Of a stretch of DNA of 64,000 bases, positions 38,301-46,356 are shown piece by piece. The notes beneath the pieces were generated by a model. The model did not search any database. It worked only from the letters and a program-made list of their open reading frames with translations, and was not told the origin of the DNA. Position 1 is the first letter of the stretch, and each line of letters begins with the position of its first letter. Origin of the DNA: Verrucomicrobiaceae bacterium (GTDB taxonomy: Bacteria > Verrucomicrobiota > Verrucomicrobiia > Verrucomicrobiales > Akkermansiaceae); the NCBI GenBank assembly GCA_027487435.1, contig JAIYDP010000265.1, forward strand, positions 1 through 64,000, written 5' to 3'. The position numbers were made by a program, and so were the translations under genes.

Positions 38301-39151
38301 TTCCACGGATCAAACGTCGGCGGCAGGTTGCGCAGATAGTCGTCACAGGTTTGAAGATGGGCAAGATATCGCAGAGGATCGCGCAGGTAATTGCGCTCAT
38401 CCGATGGACGCAACGTCTGCAAATAGCGAAGAGAAAATTTCTGACTGAGTGCGAGTGATGGAATGCGATTGAGGAGTGTCTTTAATTGCTCGTGAGTGAG
38501 CGATTGATGAATCGTTTCACTGCCAAAACCTGCGAACGGATACTTTTCTAGGCACAGTGCGATCAACTCAAGCGCATCGGCAGACGCAGTTGTCGGAAGC
38601 AGTCGCAGAAGCGCTAAACATTTTTCGTCGGAGAGGTTTTTTAGATTTTTAAGTTCCGCCGTCAGACGTTCTGTGGTGTAATGCCGCCATGGTTCATCGG
38701 GTGTTCTCTTGCGAGCTTCGGCTTCAAAGGCGCTTGCCGAGATCTGTTGTGGGTCGAGCTTCGATGGTTCTACGCGAGATTCCGCCACGGACGATTTCTC
38801 ATAATCAAAAGTAAAGTCCAGTTTCTGCGATAACTTTGCCGCGGTAGCATCAGGATCGGATTTTGCCCCTAGCAACAATTGTCGATTTTCCAGCACGGAA
38901 AACCCCGTGTTCATGATACGAAATTTCGGATTTTCGACATATTGTTGCCATTCTCTCATGGTAGCATAGAAGGCTACATCATCACCCCGCAATTGCTGCT
39001 CAAGAGCATGATAATAAAACCAATCGCGCGTGAGAGGAGTGAGCTTTTGCAGAGCTTCCTTTCGCGTGGTTGGGGTAGCAAATTTCTCCAAAAACGCCAT
39101 CTCCTGTGCTGGGAGTGCAAGGGTGAAAAGAACAAAGAGGAAAGCTTTCAT
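32372..39151 (-). CDS. Giant secreted protein (about 2260 aa) with MG-like and secretin/STN-like segments
   Basis: The frame opens at 39211, but Met at 39151 (MKAFLFVLFTLALPAQEMAF) starts a signal peptide, so about 2259 residues are expected. The first ~430 residues look helical. Residues from about 500 to 1050 are beta-rich and resemble repeated Ig-like or macroglobulin-type domains. Around residues 1350-1510 there is a secretin/STN-like module (VNLEDVTIAEAISFLQGYSP; TLLVRNTPSNIELIEEITQS). The C-terminal end reads FFKDGYTDLRGKFNYRDHN, a phrase I associate with very long secreted proteins of Verrucomicrobia and Planctomycetes. No catalytic motif or thioester was seen. Its length and start suggest one intact gene with no frameshift. 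Confidence 0.75.
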   Translation of the reverse strand: MKAFLFVLFTLALPAQEMAFLEKFATPTTRKEALQKLTPLTRDWFYYHALEQQLRGDDVAFYATMREWQQYVENPKFRIMNTGFSVLENRQLLLGAKSDPDATAAKLSQKLDFTFDYEKSSVAESRVEPSKLDPQQISASAFEAEARKRTPDEPWRHYTTERLTAELKNLKNLSDEKCLALLRLLPTTASADALELIALCLEKYPFAGFGSETIHQSLTHEQLKTLLNRIPSLALSQKFSLRYLQTLRPSDERNYLRDPLRYLAHLQTCDDYLRNLPPTFDPWKADCLWQKLLLQRKINQLSREDLLRFLSLPLQNCSLLREPKNVAPGMQTMFGQSHFDVIGGNLSGNQDDLESMLIHFLRETKDLGDFEKYLLEDAAKKLHAKAHLLKGDEDNQWAAAFSAEELKELRQEAQLTFAAQQKNQFSAKDDVVLLLDCKNTPSISLRIFELDLVRYLRHHSDDPDATIELDGLVPHVERTLSFAQAPIIQHRESIAVPELKGRGAWVIECVSGGIASRALIRKGDLIPYIEQTSAGQLIRLFDESQQPIRSFRVHTSRETLVSQEDGTLLIPYTDAVSVSQKAVIEVTPGTSQGATLAKHVTLGSTLATYQFFCGFHIDREQLIADQTSRIFLQPRLLIHGQPCALDAIKNGSITITAELLSGATSDHVISLQKWQSVMTADFTMPRDATSLKIKVDAEIPREQNVSPIRLHANHVYQFNQSLATDTIYSSFFVQTTEGHRVEILGRNGEPWSERTIPLIFTHREFKLPLRIMMQTSKEGVIELGPLKDIEMVKLDVTSISTEPYAPHSLERITLPQVIHTSADQVIRIPLAKNTKRSGMSLVETTMVTSPKSADQALPTRDHTALLSIEEDQLIIKNIPAGNFLLTIDQTTIPVRISPAKPNSSLLVSPQRILQPTLPSTLQISATDVNRETIKIRLKQPSAQARVSVVASQFSATPSLSESWDMLPTILPAYTILGYHESSFLNNRGLDEEMRYVLDRRGNKIFPGNMLPRPGRLVHRVHFDSDDGNYDPAGFEKKGSSSIGSAFGSARGSSVNNKKIDSAHNSPLYDFLVHGSAVFYDLQPDANGVVTIERNKMPDARFLTICAADGNHYHQTVVPLEQIPLKKRERQLQRAFDPSKHYIGTQRAVILAKDQSEVINNMLDARWKEYATLDDVFRFFVSSSNNSLYTLSFLPKWNTLAEAEKIQRYQLHACHELHLFLARKDRKFFDQFVKPNLVQKRELTFMDHYLLEHDLSEYLNQKEWFKLNAAERALLCRAMPAAAARIRKEMQYEMLKFPIPLNVQAMHFSKALEGSQLSLSERAELASLGLLHEQERLAEEQALMNHLKSIIIPSVNLEDVTIAEAISFLQGYSPQYTLECEERFLSNLATVRIREMKLTNVPFVEALRQICELIRMKYSIQRNVIAIRPSSDMSEDMVVRVFQVPPDFVAAFSSGSENDEKKDPISIQHLLEQRGVPFPYRASASYDPASSTLLVRNTPSNIELIEEITQSLKASESPKAWTPLSGNGLALEENSLAYNGSEDPFMDAPASDAFALGESLDSKVKVAEQSKASLDHTTTTRAYQESQYWQYRNHSMNNPATMITINRFWLDLAQWDGTGEFLSTHFNECMKNDNEMLMALAVLDLPFTKVPSETALTNDALSLKAKQPLLLFYRDTRQTNNIIENSPILVRQTFYPASQRYQEVNGRQIENTIIGGKFSPSTAYGSALIIANPTGETRQVQVLWQIPSGSLPLMGRPATDSVTLELPPYSNEQINYSFYFPALGEFTCYPFHVSENDTILAYPQVTTMRVTDEFTSTDEDYFYDLADDGDEEKLLDFLRTKSLFDDHTDLYEILWRLKDRAFYDQVMAILNDRLHFHAEVFSFAFYHRDQANIRRYLENSSTIHAVGPWLDSPFLKVTSARDLHWFDQEFDPFINSRAHRLGSQDQLPLDLAKAHYTQFLNILCHKNDLSADDHLQLCYFLFLQNRIAEALESFAKIDRAKLLQYLHYDYMHCYILFYQQKTAAAKAIALTYEKHPLGIWRQRFQSVIAQADEIAKPVVANAEMEKKPSIGSYLTMAHKENGKILLTHEGLRQAEVHLYQVDMELLFTANPFLEQSKVLHHAIRPNMILNVKLSGNETAITLPPDYAKGNVIAAVESANTQILQNINSGKFAMKTNKALGEIQLVEQASSKVMPQTYVKVYACMDDDSVQFFKDGYTDLRGKFNYRDHNNIDPTHVKAFALLLSHSTLGTRIERLERNGN

Positions 39152-39376
39152 ACCAGAACACTCTAGCAGGAAGGCTCCGCGTGGAAAGAAGGAAAATTTC
39201 AGCCATCGCAAATCCTTGCATGGGCTATAGGAGCCATAACGAGCAACAGAGCTACCCGACCTATGGCAATAATGCGAGTGGCGGGTCTATTGATCGCTTA
39301 CGATTGTTTGTGCCGTACTTGATATGCTCGATTCCCCTTCACTCCGCTCCGCAGTGCCATTTGATTGGGACATGTA

Positions 39377-40171
39377 TCACTTGCCTGCGGCGGGAGCAGC
39401 TTCTTTTGCCTCGGGTAGTTTACAAGTGAAGATCATTTGAACTTTGGTGCCAGTCTTAGGGATGGTTTTTTCGTTAACTTCTAAGCCTGAACCAGGATCG
39501 CCGTACGGGTTTTCGTTAGGAATTCCGTACTGGATGAGCGCAGTGGGATCTGGCCAAATGCCAACGAGAACACCGCTGAGGTTAGCAGCATAGAGTTTAT
39601 TTCCGCCGTTTTCTGGCGTATGAATGAACGACCCGCAAAAGATCCACGAGTCTTGCGGCTCCTTTACTTCGACTTTTTGCTGCCCTGGAATGGGTGGCCC
39701 CTCCGCTTCTCGGCTGCGCATCAATTCGTGTAAGCTGTAGCGTTTTTTCTTCGATTCTTCTTCCCACTCTACGTGAATTTGCACGCGAGATTGATTTTTT
39801 TTCTCTACTTCCATCCACCAGATTTCTGGGGAGCTGTGGGTCTGTGGGCTGGCCCTGAGTCCGCAGAGCAGCAATGCGGCGTGGATCAATTCGGGCTTCG
39901 CGGTCGTGGTGAAAAGTGCCTCGTGTTCAAAGGTGCCAGGCTTGCAAACGGCAAATTCTAGGATCCCCGTCTCCAAACAAGCAACGGCTTCGACGCGCAC
40001 CTCTTTTTTTTCTCGATCAATGGTGACACCGGGGAGCTTGAGTTCTTGCGTAGCGGGTGCTTGAGCTGGCTCTGCTGTGGCAGGCGGAGCGGGCTTATCT
40101 TGTGCACAAGCCATGCTTGCGGAGAACAGGATTGCTGAATAAAGGGCGAGAGGTGTGGCGGTAGAAAACAT
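39377..40171 (-). CDS. YdjY-domain secreted protein
   Basis: This 264-residue protein has a signal peptide, MFSTATPLALYSAILFSASM, cleaved before ACAQ. A proline/alanine linker leads into the YdjY-like region PGVTIDREKKEVRVEAVACL and LEFAVCKPGTFEHEALFTTT, then IHAALLLCGLRASPQ. YdjY domains occur in secreted proteins of Planctomycetes and Verrucomicrobia; their function is unknown. A C-terminal NPYGDPGSGLEVNEKTIPK stretch completes the domain. It is in the minus-strand series between the giant protein and the CobW gene. Confidence 0.82.
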   Translation of the reverse strand: MFSTATPLALYSAILFSASMACAQDKPAPPATAEPAQAPATQELKLPGVTIDREKKEVRVEAVACLETGILEFAVCKPGTFEHEALFTTTAKPELIHAALLLCGLRASPQTHSSPEIWWMEVEKKNQSRVQIHVEWEEESKKKRYSLHELMRSREAEGPPIPGQQKVEVKEPQDSWIFCGSFIHTPENGGNKLYAANLSGVLVGIWPDPTALIQYGIPNENPYGDPGSGLEVNEKTIPKTGTKVQMIFTCKLPEAKEAAPAAGK

Positions 40172-40194
40172 GGGATCGAGAGGATGTGATGGTG

Positions 40195-40635
40195 TTACTT
40201 TTTGTACTTCGTAGATTTACGCACGCGTTTTTCGATTTCATTCAAGCATTCGATCCAAAAATCTGCCTCCATGGCATCATACCGCACAGAATCAGGACCA
40301 GTGCGAGTCGTGAAAAGGATATTGCTCGGTTCTTCAGAGAGTTCTTCGAACAATCGTGTGAGAACATAGGCATGAACTTCATCACGGGCGCCAACTGCTG
40401 GCTGAGGATCGCCTTTGCGTGCGTGTTCGCGCAGGCTTTCCAGCACTTGTGCGATGCCGTCGGTATCGAGAATGATATTCATCGACTGCGCGGCGCGGCG
40501 ATGTTCATCAATCAACACCATGATGCGTGGGGCAATGCGGGAGATTTCCAAAGAACGTTCTTGAGGCGTTCGAGGCGCCCGTTGTTTGGTGCTATCGGGC
40601 AAATCGGGCTGAAGTTGAAATACGAATGGCTCCAT
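40195..40635 (-). CDS. Small conserved-looking soluble protein, unknown
   Basis: The frame opens at 40671, overlapping the CobW gene by 31 bp, but Met at 40635 (MEPFVFQLQPDLPDSTKQRA) leaves 5 bp and is preferred; the protein is then 146 residues. It is hydrophilic with no signal peptide or membrane segment. It has AAQSMNIILDTDGIAQVLES and a mixed charge C-terminus ending in a Lys-rich tail (RVRKSTKYKK). I do not recognise the family. The position between a CobW GTPase and a YdjY protein hints at shared transcription. Confidence 0.6.
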   Translation of the reverse strand: MEPFVFQLQPDLPDSTKQRAPRTPQERSLEISRIAPRIMVLIDEHRRAAQSMNIILDTDGIAQVLESLREHARKGDPQPAVGARDEVHAYVLTRLFEELSEEPSNILFTTRTGPDSVRYDAMEADFWIECLNEIEKRVRKSTKYKK

Positions 40636-40640
40636 GGGGA

Positions 40641-41837
40641 TTACAGGTGTTTGGTAAGTTGGGACGGCCAAGGATCAGAGAAAGGCGAATGATTTTTCCA
40701 TGCTGAGATCTCTGATTCGGAGCAAAGAGCACCGAGCAGTGCGCGGGAAAATGTGGTAACCGCCTCTGGTTGGCCGATGAGAGTAAGTTCGTTGTGACGG
40801 TCGCCAAAATCAGGATCTTTATCGGAGAGAAATTCGACTAATGCCGCACGTTCTTCTGCGAGAATGGATGAATTTTTTTGCTCCATAAGACCAGCACGCC
40901 AGAGAGCCATCAGTTCAAGTGTCACTCGGCTACCCGCTTGCTGCCAAAGCAAGACATGATCGGGGCGAGAGGCGAGCCAGATGAAGCCCTTGGTTCGATA
41001 CAATCCGGTCGCGAGTTGGCTTTGACAGAGATCAAACAATCGCTGCGGGTGAAAAGGCCGTTTGTCGCGAAAGACCGAACTGGTGACATCGGCCGTTTGG
41101 TGATGGCGTGAAGTTTGAGAGCTGACGAGATCGGCAGCTTGCTGCATGCGCTTGAGACTCGGAGCAGGGAGTGCCTCGAGTTGGGTCAGCGCGAGACCTG
41201 CTCTCGCAGAACAAGCAATCGCCGCATGCGGCTGGAGTCGCTGCAATAAGCGGATTTGCTGATCGATGACAGCTTTGCTTACCGTGTCTGTTTTTGTCAA
41301 AATGATCACGCTCGAGAAGATCAGTTGTTCGACGAGCAAGTTAGCCGCATCGGCAATGGCAGGATCGCCGGGGAGTGGGATTTCGCCGGTGAACATCTTG
41401 CCGTCGGCGAAATCGCGGTGCAAATTCAAGGCATCTACCGCGACGATCCAATGGCGGAGTGAGAAACGGGGATTTTGCGTCATGGCTTGCCACAAAGGAA
41501 GCGGGCGAGCAGCTCCCGTGCTTTCGAGCAAAAGCAATGGCACTGGCGGCTCAATGTTGAGGATTTCCGTGAGAGTTCGCCCTAAGGATTGATGCAGCAA
41601 CTCCTTAGCATGTGTGCCATGAAGCGCGGCGACACGACCAACAAGCGATCCTACAGGCGGCGTTGGATCATCTCCTGAGACCAATTCCGCATCCACCCCA
41701 AACTCGCTGTAATCTTGAACGATCACCGCAGCATCACGGCACAATTCCTCACGGCGCCATCGGCGCAACAAGGTGGTCTTTCCGGAGCCAAGAAAGCCCG
41801 TGAGCACCACTGTGGGGATTTTTGCAATATCGTTCAT
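40641..41837 (-). CDS. CobW/G3E-type GTPase lacking the CxCC motif
   Basis: The 398-residue protein opens with IPTVVLTGFLGSGKTTLLRR, the P-loop of G3E GTPases, and has LLLLESTGAARPLPL (Walker B/ExxG), IILTKTDTVSK for guanine recognition, and a CobW C-terminal domain from about residue 260 (RPFHPQRLFDLCQSQLATGL; SRPDHVLLWQQAGSRVTLEL). In most COG0523 members a GCxCC metal site follows the switch region; here the corresponding place reads VGSLVGRVAALHGTH without cysteine. Metal insertion or metallochaperone function is typical of the family, but the missing cysteines make zinc handling uncertain. Confidence 0.88.
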   Translation of the reverse strand: MNDIAKIPTVVLTGFLGSGKTTLLRRWRREELCRDAAVIVQDYSEFGVDAELVSGDDPTPPVGSLVGRVAALHGTHAKELLHQSLGRTLTEILNIEPPVPLLLLESTGAARPLPLWQAMTQNPRFSLRHWIVAVDALNLHRDFADGKMFTGEIPLPGDPAIADAANLLVEQLIFSSVIILTKTDTVSKAVIDQQIRLLQRLQPHAAIACSARAGLALTQLEALPAPSLKRMQQAADLVSSQTSRHHQTADVTSSVFRDKRPFHPQRLFDLCQSQLATGLYRTKGFIWLASRPDHVLLWQQAGSRVTLELMALWRAGLMEQKNSSILAEERAALVEFLSDKDPDFGDRHNELTLIGQPEAVTTFSRALLGALCSESEISAWKNHSPFSDPWPSQLTKHL

Positions 41838-41988
41838 GTAAGGCGACGCAAACGTGTATGCACTAGCAAAATTTTTACGACAAGTGCATTCTGAGCTATG
41901 GTGTCGAATCCATTGGCGTAGGAAAAGCCATCAAAAGCCTATCTGCTTGAAAGTTTGCTTCTTGAGTCAACGTCTTAGGCTTTTGCGC

Positions 41989-43620
41989 ATGAAAAAAACC
42001 CTTTTCTTTTTGTTGTCTGTCATTACTGCCTTGAGCTGTCAGAAGATCTCTGCGGCAGAAAAAGAGCCTGTCTATGACATCGTGGTCTATGGAGATTCTT
42101 CTGGAGCCGTCGTTGCAGCCCTTGCCGCGAAGCGTGAAGGACGTTCTGTTATTTTAGTCAATTCCACGAAGTTTCTGGGTGGAATGAGCGCGAGTGGACT
42201 CGGCGCGACCGATTTCCTTGGCTACCGCAGCACATTTGGCGGCATCGCTTCAGATTTTTATGACGCTGTTTCGGCACACTACGGGCTAAAAAATGTCCGC
42301 AGTTTTGAACCACATGTGGGCAAAAAGGTCTTCGACAAAATGATCTCTGATGCAGGTGTGACCGTGGTGTACAATGAGCAACTGGATCGCACATCAGGCA
42401 AAGGTGTTACCATGGACGGCAAGCGCATCAAGGCCATCACAACACTCAGTGGCAAGACCTACGAAGGCAAAATGTTCATCGATGCCTCTTACGTAGGCGA
42501 CCTGATGGCAGCTGCCGGTGTGACCTACACCGTGGGACGCGAGCCAGAGAGCCAGTACGGCGAAGATCTCGCTGGGGTGCGCCGCGGCGACACCAATCCG
42601 CGGGTGCATTATGGACAAAAAGACAAAGACCATTTTATCAAAGATGTGGATCCCTACATCAAACCTGGCGACCCTAGCAGCGGATTGCTGCCGCACATCA
42701 ATAAAATCGAAGGCTTAACCAACGGCCAAGGCGACAAAAAAATCCAAGCATTCAACTACCGCGTTTGCCTTACCAGCAATCCCGACAATCGCATTCCTAT
42801 CGAAAAACCCGAAGGCTACCGTGAAATCGACCATGAGCTGCTGTTGCGCAACTTCGATGCAGGAGACACTCGCCTACCCGCTTTGGTAGAGCCACTGACA
42901 GGCGAGGGGAAAAAGGTGGACTGGAATAATATGCACGCGGTCGGCTCCGATTTCGTTGGCGCGAACTGGGAATATCCTGAAGCTAGTTATGAGCGTCGTA
43001 TCGAAATCGAAAAAGCCCACCAAACGTACATTCGCGGGTTCCTTTGGACGATGTCGAATAGCCCACGCGTGCCAGAAAAGCTTCGCCAACGCACAGCAGA
43101 ATACGGTTTACCGAAAGATGAATTTACCGACAATGGTGGCTGGCCGTGGATGATCTACATCCGTGAAGCGCGTCGTGTGGTGAGCGATTATGTCATGACT
43201 CAGCACGATGCCATGGGCACGCGAAAGGCCGAAGACCCGGTCGGCCTTGCCTCCTTCGGCATGGATTCTCACTGCGTTCAGCACATTGTCACCGACAAAG
43301 GCACGGTTCAAAATGAAGGTGTCATCTGGCGCACGCCACCACGTCCGTATGGTGTCTCGTATCGCTCGATCATTCCAAAACGCGGTGAATGCGAAAACCT
43401 CTTTTCACCGATATGCCTCTCTGCCTCCCACGTGGCGCACGGATCGATTCGCATGGAACCCGTTTTCATGAGCCTAAGCCAAAGCAGCGCCATCGCCGCA
43501 GGTATGGCCATTGATGGGAAAACCACTGTTCAGGATGTCCCCTACCCTGCTCTGTTGACAAAACTGGAAGCAGCCAAACAAATTGCCCGCCCAGAAGCGT
43601 GGAATCGCAAAAGGCAATAA
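41989..43620 (+). CDS. FAD-dependent oxidoreductase, exported (FAD_oxidored family)
   Basis: The frame begins at 41854, but Met at 41989 starts a signal peptide, MKKTLFFLLSVITALSCQKI, so the protein is 543 residues. The N-terminal FAD motif is VYDIVVYGDSSGAVVAALAA (GxSxGxxxA), followed by SVILVNSTKFLGGMSASGLG. These are typical of FAD-dependent oxidoreductases paired in Planctomycetes and Verrucomicrobia with sugar catabolism. A LSCQ near the end of the hydrophobic stretch could be a lipobox, so a lipid anchor is possible. The gene is followed 45 bp downstream by a lactonase-type amidohydrolase. Confidence 0.87.
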   Translation: MKKTLFFLLSVITALSCQKISAAEKEPVYDIVVYGDSSGAVVAALAAKREGRSVILVNSTKFLGGMSASGLGATDFLGYRSTFGGIASDFYDAVSAHYGLKNVRSFEPHVGKKVFDKMISDAGVTVVYNEQLDRTSGKGVTMDGKRIKAITTLSGKTYEGKMFIDASYVGDLMAAAGVTYTVGREPESQYGEDLAGVRRGDTNPRVHYGQKDKDHFIKDVDPYIKPGDPSSGLLPHINKIEGLTNGQGDKKIQAFNYRVCLTSNPDNRIPIEKPEGYREIDHELLLRNFDAGDTRLPALVEPLTGEGKKVDWNNMHAVGSDFVGANWEYPEASYERRIEIEKAHQTYIRGFLWTMSNSPRVPEKLRQRTAEYGLPKDEFTDNGGWPWMIYIREARRVVSDYVMTQHDAMGTRKAEDPVGLASFGMDSHCVQHIVTDKGTVQNEGVIWRTPPRPYGVSYRSIIPKRGECENLFSPICLSASHVAHGSIRMEPVFMSLSQSSAIAAGMAIDGKTTVQDVPYPALLTKLEAAKQIARPEAWNRKRQ

Positions 43621-43665
43621 GCTCCTTGATCCGCCGCAACTTCATCCATAGGCTTTCTGACAGAT

Positions 43666-44499
43666 ATGGCATTGATCGACGCACACCACCATCTTTGGCG
43701 ATACGACGCAAACGACTATCCGTGGATTCCGGCGGAGAGTCGTTTGGCTTTTACCTACCTAGGTGACGAACTGGAAGCCGCCGCTGCAAGTGCTGGAGTG
43801 ACTGGCACAGTGGCCGTGCAAGCTCGCCAATGCATTGCCGAAACGGCGGCGCTTTGTGACCTAGCCGCGTCTTGCCCGCTGATCCGCGGCGTGGTCGGCT
43901 GGTTGCCGCTGATTGACGAATCGATTCCGCGCTTGCTTGAGCAATGGTCGGAAACATCGGCGCTCAAAGGTCTGCGCCATGTCCTCCAAGAAGAGCCCGC
44001 CGAATTTTTTCGCGACGCGCGCTTTCATCGTGGCTTGGCCGCCATGGTGCCTCACGGCCTGCCTTACGATCTGCTGATTTACGAACATCAAATTCCGTTA
44101 GGAATCGAGCTGCTCGATGCTCATCCGCAACTGCCGATGATCCTCGATCACATCGCCAAGCCTGTCATTCGCAACGGCGAAGTCAGCGCAACATGGCGCG
44201 ATGGCATGCGCCAGCTGGCCACTCGCGATAACCTCATCGGCGTGAAAATTTCCGGCATGGTGACCGAAGTGCGCGATGCGAATCTCGATGACGCCACTCT
44301 CTGCCGCTACATCGATGAAACCATCGAGATCTTCGGCTACGATCGCGTGCTTTTTGGCACCGATTGGCCCGTGTGCTTGCTGCGCGTCGAAGAATACCGC
44401 CATTGGCCCGATTTGGTGCGCTCTCATTTGGCGTCGCTTTCTGCTAGCGAACAAGCTGCCATTTTTTCCGGCAATGCCGAACGATGCTACAAGCTATAA
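43666..44499 (+). CDS. Amidohydrolase, L-fuconolactonase type (COG3618)
   Basis: The 277-residue protein has the metal-dependent lactonase pattern: LIDAHHHLWRYDANDYPWIP at the start, TGTVAVQARQCIAETAALCD, ILDHIAKP near residue 160, GVKISGMVTEV, and VLFGTDWPVCLLRVEEY near residue 230. Relatives hydrolyse sugar lactones such as L-fucono-1,4-lactone or L-rhamnono-lactone. It follows the FAD oxidoreductase closely on the same strand and may form a short sugar-acid operon with it. The exact lactone is unknown. Confidence 0.88.
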   Translation: MALIDAHHHLWRYDANDYPWIPAESRLAFTYLGDELEAAAASAGVTGTVAVQARQCIAETAALCDLAASCPLIRGVVGWLPLIDESIPRLLEQWSETSALKGLRHVLQEEPAEFFRDARFHRGLAAMVPHGLPYDLLIYEHQIPLGIELLDAHPQLPMILDHIAKPVIRNGEVSATWRDGMRQLATRDNLIGVKISGMVTEVRDANLDDATLCRYIDETIEIFGYDRVLFGTDWPVCLLRVEEYRHWPDLVRSHLASLSASEQAAIFSGNAERCYKL

Positions 44500-44564
44500 A
44501 ATGCTGACAACCTCCCTGCGAAGATTGATTTACATTTTTCACAAACTTGCCTAACTCTTTCCTC

Positions 44565-45173
44565 GTGAAACCATTTCATAAAAAGCCGCACGGCAGGCGT
44601 GATGACGAAGCTCGGGAAAACCGACACGTGCGCTCTCTGACCTCGTCAGGTGGAGAACACACGGAAATTCCCGCTCGCAATGAAGATGACTTGATGGAGC
44701 ATCTTGCCACGGCGAAAAACCCCTTGGTGCTGATTCTCGATTGCATTCAAGACGTTCACAACCTAGGCGCCATCCTCAGAACCTGCGATGGCGCGGGAGT
44801 CACGGCGGTCATCGCCCCAAAGGACAAGTCCGCATCGATCACAGAAACCGTGCGGCGCGTCTCCACTGGCGCTGCGGATTGGGTGCCGTTTTTTCAAATC
44901 ACCAACTTGGCTCGTTGCATGGAAAAACTCAAGGAAGCCGGAATTTGGATCGTAGGCACTTCTGATCGCGCGACGAAGAGCTTGTATCAGATTGATCTCA
45001 AAGGCCCCATCGCCCTCGTGTTAGGAGCGGAAGGCAAAGGCATGCGCAGGCTCACCGAAGAAAACTGCGACTTCCTCTGCAAGCTGCCCATGGCGGGAAA
45101 AGTCGATTGTTTGAACGTTTCCGTCGCCACGGGAATCTGCCTTTACGAAGCTGTGCGTCAACGAATGTCATGA
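44565..45173 (+). CDS. TrmH/SpoU-family RNA 2'-O-methyltransferase
   Basis: This is a SPOUT methyltransferase with all three motifs: [18 protein letters not shown] (motif 1), [14 protein letters not shown] (motif 2) and [20 protein letters not shown] (motif 3). The C-terminal knot follows a short basic N-terminal tail ([19 protein letters not shown]). The start is uncertain: GTG at 44565 gives about 202 residues, TTG at 44547 gives 208. The family methylates a ribose in rRNA or tRNA; RlmB-like guanosine methylation of 23S rRNA is one option. It ends in ATGA overlap with the phosphoesterase gene. Confidence 0.88.
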   Translation: MKPFHKKPHGRRDDEARENRHVRSLTSSGGEHTEIPARNEDDLMEHLATAKNPLVLILDCIQDVHNLGAILRTCDGAGVTAVIAPKDKSASITETVRRVSTGAADWVPFFQITNLARCMEKLKEAGIWIVGTSDRATKSLYQIDLKGPIALVLGAEGKGMRRLTEENCDFLCKLPMAGKVDCLNVSVATGICLYEAVRQRMS

Positions 45174-45970
45174 ACGAACCCGTGCTCATCCTATCCGACT
45201 TTCACCTCGGCCATGGCGGGAGTGTATTGATGGACGTTGGCATGGTAGAACCTCTGCTAGAAGATTGCAAAACCTTGCTGCTCAATGGCGATACCTGGCA
45301 GCAATTGGCTGTAGAGTTCCGCGCCGATGGCATGCGTCTGTGGGCGGATTTGCAGGATCTTTGCCGCAAAAAAAACATTGATCTCATCGTACTTCCTGGC
45401 AACCACGACCCTGATGCAGGAGACGCTGGCTGGGTAACCTTGGCGAATGGCGCTATCGCAATCACTCACGGTGATGCCGTCTATGCCGAAGGTGCTCCAT
45501 GGAGCCGCATGGCACTAAAACTCACCAAGGAAATCGCCGAAGAATGGGCGAACTACGAGCCGACTGGCATTGATTCTCGCCTTGCCATGAGCCAAAGAAT
45601 CGCCCACCTCCTCCTGCCACCGCATATCGGCAAGAGCCGCAACATTTTTCTGCGCATCTGGGATGCGATCACACCACCAACGCGTGCGTTCCGTATGATC
45701 GTCTGCTGGTACTGCATGGTCGCACAGACTAGGCGCTTCAGTCGTGAATTTTTTCCTCGCGCAAAAGTCATCATCTGCGGTCATTTCCATCGCACAGGCA
45801 TCTGGGATGACGGCAAACTTCTCGTCATCAACACAGGCTCCTACATGCCCCCTGGAGGAGCCTATTGGTGCGAGTGGAACGGCGGCGAATTGCGCGTCGG
45901 CAAAGTGAACATCGCTACGAACTCCTGTAGCCGAGGAGCTTTGATGGGCGTTTGGCGAATCGATGCCTAA
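45170..45970 (+). CDS. Calcineurin-like metallophosphoesterase (LpxH-like)
   Basis: The frame is open upstream to 45107, but Met at 45170 ([20 protein letters not shown]) overlaps the methyltransferase stop as ATGA and is the sensible start, giving 266 residues. The five metal/phosphate motifs are visible: [35 protein letters not shown] and ICGHFHRTG. These match the UDP-2,3-diacylglucosamine hydrolase group and other class III phosphoesterases. The basic C-terminal region (about 150-195) has a hydrophobic helix-like insertion. Whether it acts in lipid A synthesis is not known. Confidence 0.85.
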   Translation: MNEPVLILSDFHLGHGGSVLMDVGMVEPLLEDCKTLLLNGDTWQQLAVEFRADGMRLWADLQDLCRKKNIDLIVLPGNHDPDAGDAGWVTLANGAIAITHGDAVYAEGAPWSRMALKLTKEIAEEWANYEPTGIDSRLAMSQRIAHLLLPPHIGKSRNIFLRIWDAITPPTRAFRMIVCWYCMVAQTRRFSREFFPRAKVIICGHFHRTGIWDDGKLLVINTGSYMPPGGAYWCEWNGGELRVGKVNIATNSCSRGALMGVWRIDA

Positions 45971-45972
45971 CC

Positions 45973-46356
45973 TCAAAAACTCGCATCCGCCGGCGGGCGA
46001 ATGATGTCGTTCTGGTCATTCAGCAAAGCCTTGCGAGCAGCGATGGGACTCTCAGAAAGCGCGAATGACATAATCGCCACGCGTTCGCCTTTCTTGATCC
46101 GATGCGCCGCACCACCATTGATGATGATATGCCCCGTGTTCGGCGGCCCAGGTTGCACATAGGTTTCGAGACGATTCCCTGTCGTGATCGAGGCAACCAG
46201 AACTTTTTCCCCCTCCCACAGACCCACGGCTTCCATCAAATCTGTGGGGATTTCGATGCTTCCTTCATATTCCACATCTGCCGCCGTAATCATAGCGCGA
46301 TGGAGTTTCGATTTTAATAGCTGACGCAGCACGCGGTGAGGAAAGACCCTGTCCAT
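45973..46356 (-). CDS. panD: Aspartate 1-decarboxylase
   Basis: The 127-residue precursor matches PanD: LKSKLHRAMITAADVEYEGS near the N-terminus, followed by IEIPTDLMEAVGLWEGEKVL and RLETYVQPG and INGGAAHRIKKGERVAIMSF. The self-cleavage site is the Gly-Ser bond in YEGSIEI, whose Ser becomes the pyruvoyl group. The enzyme makes beta-alanine for pantothenate. The start is annotated at 46356 (MDRVFPHRVLRQLLKSK); it is slightly longer than most homologues, which begin at M-L-x-x-L-L-K-S-K. The upstream intergenic region contains the 22-bp tandem array. Confidence 0.93.
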   Translation of the reverse strand: MDRVFPHRVLRQLLKSKLHRAMITAADVEYEGSIEIPTDLMEAVGLWEGEKVLVASITTGNRLETYVQPGPPNTGHIIINGGAAHRIKKGERVAIMSFALSESPIAARKALLNDQNDIIRPPADASF

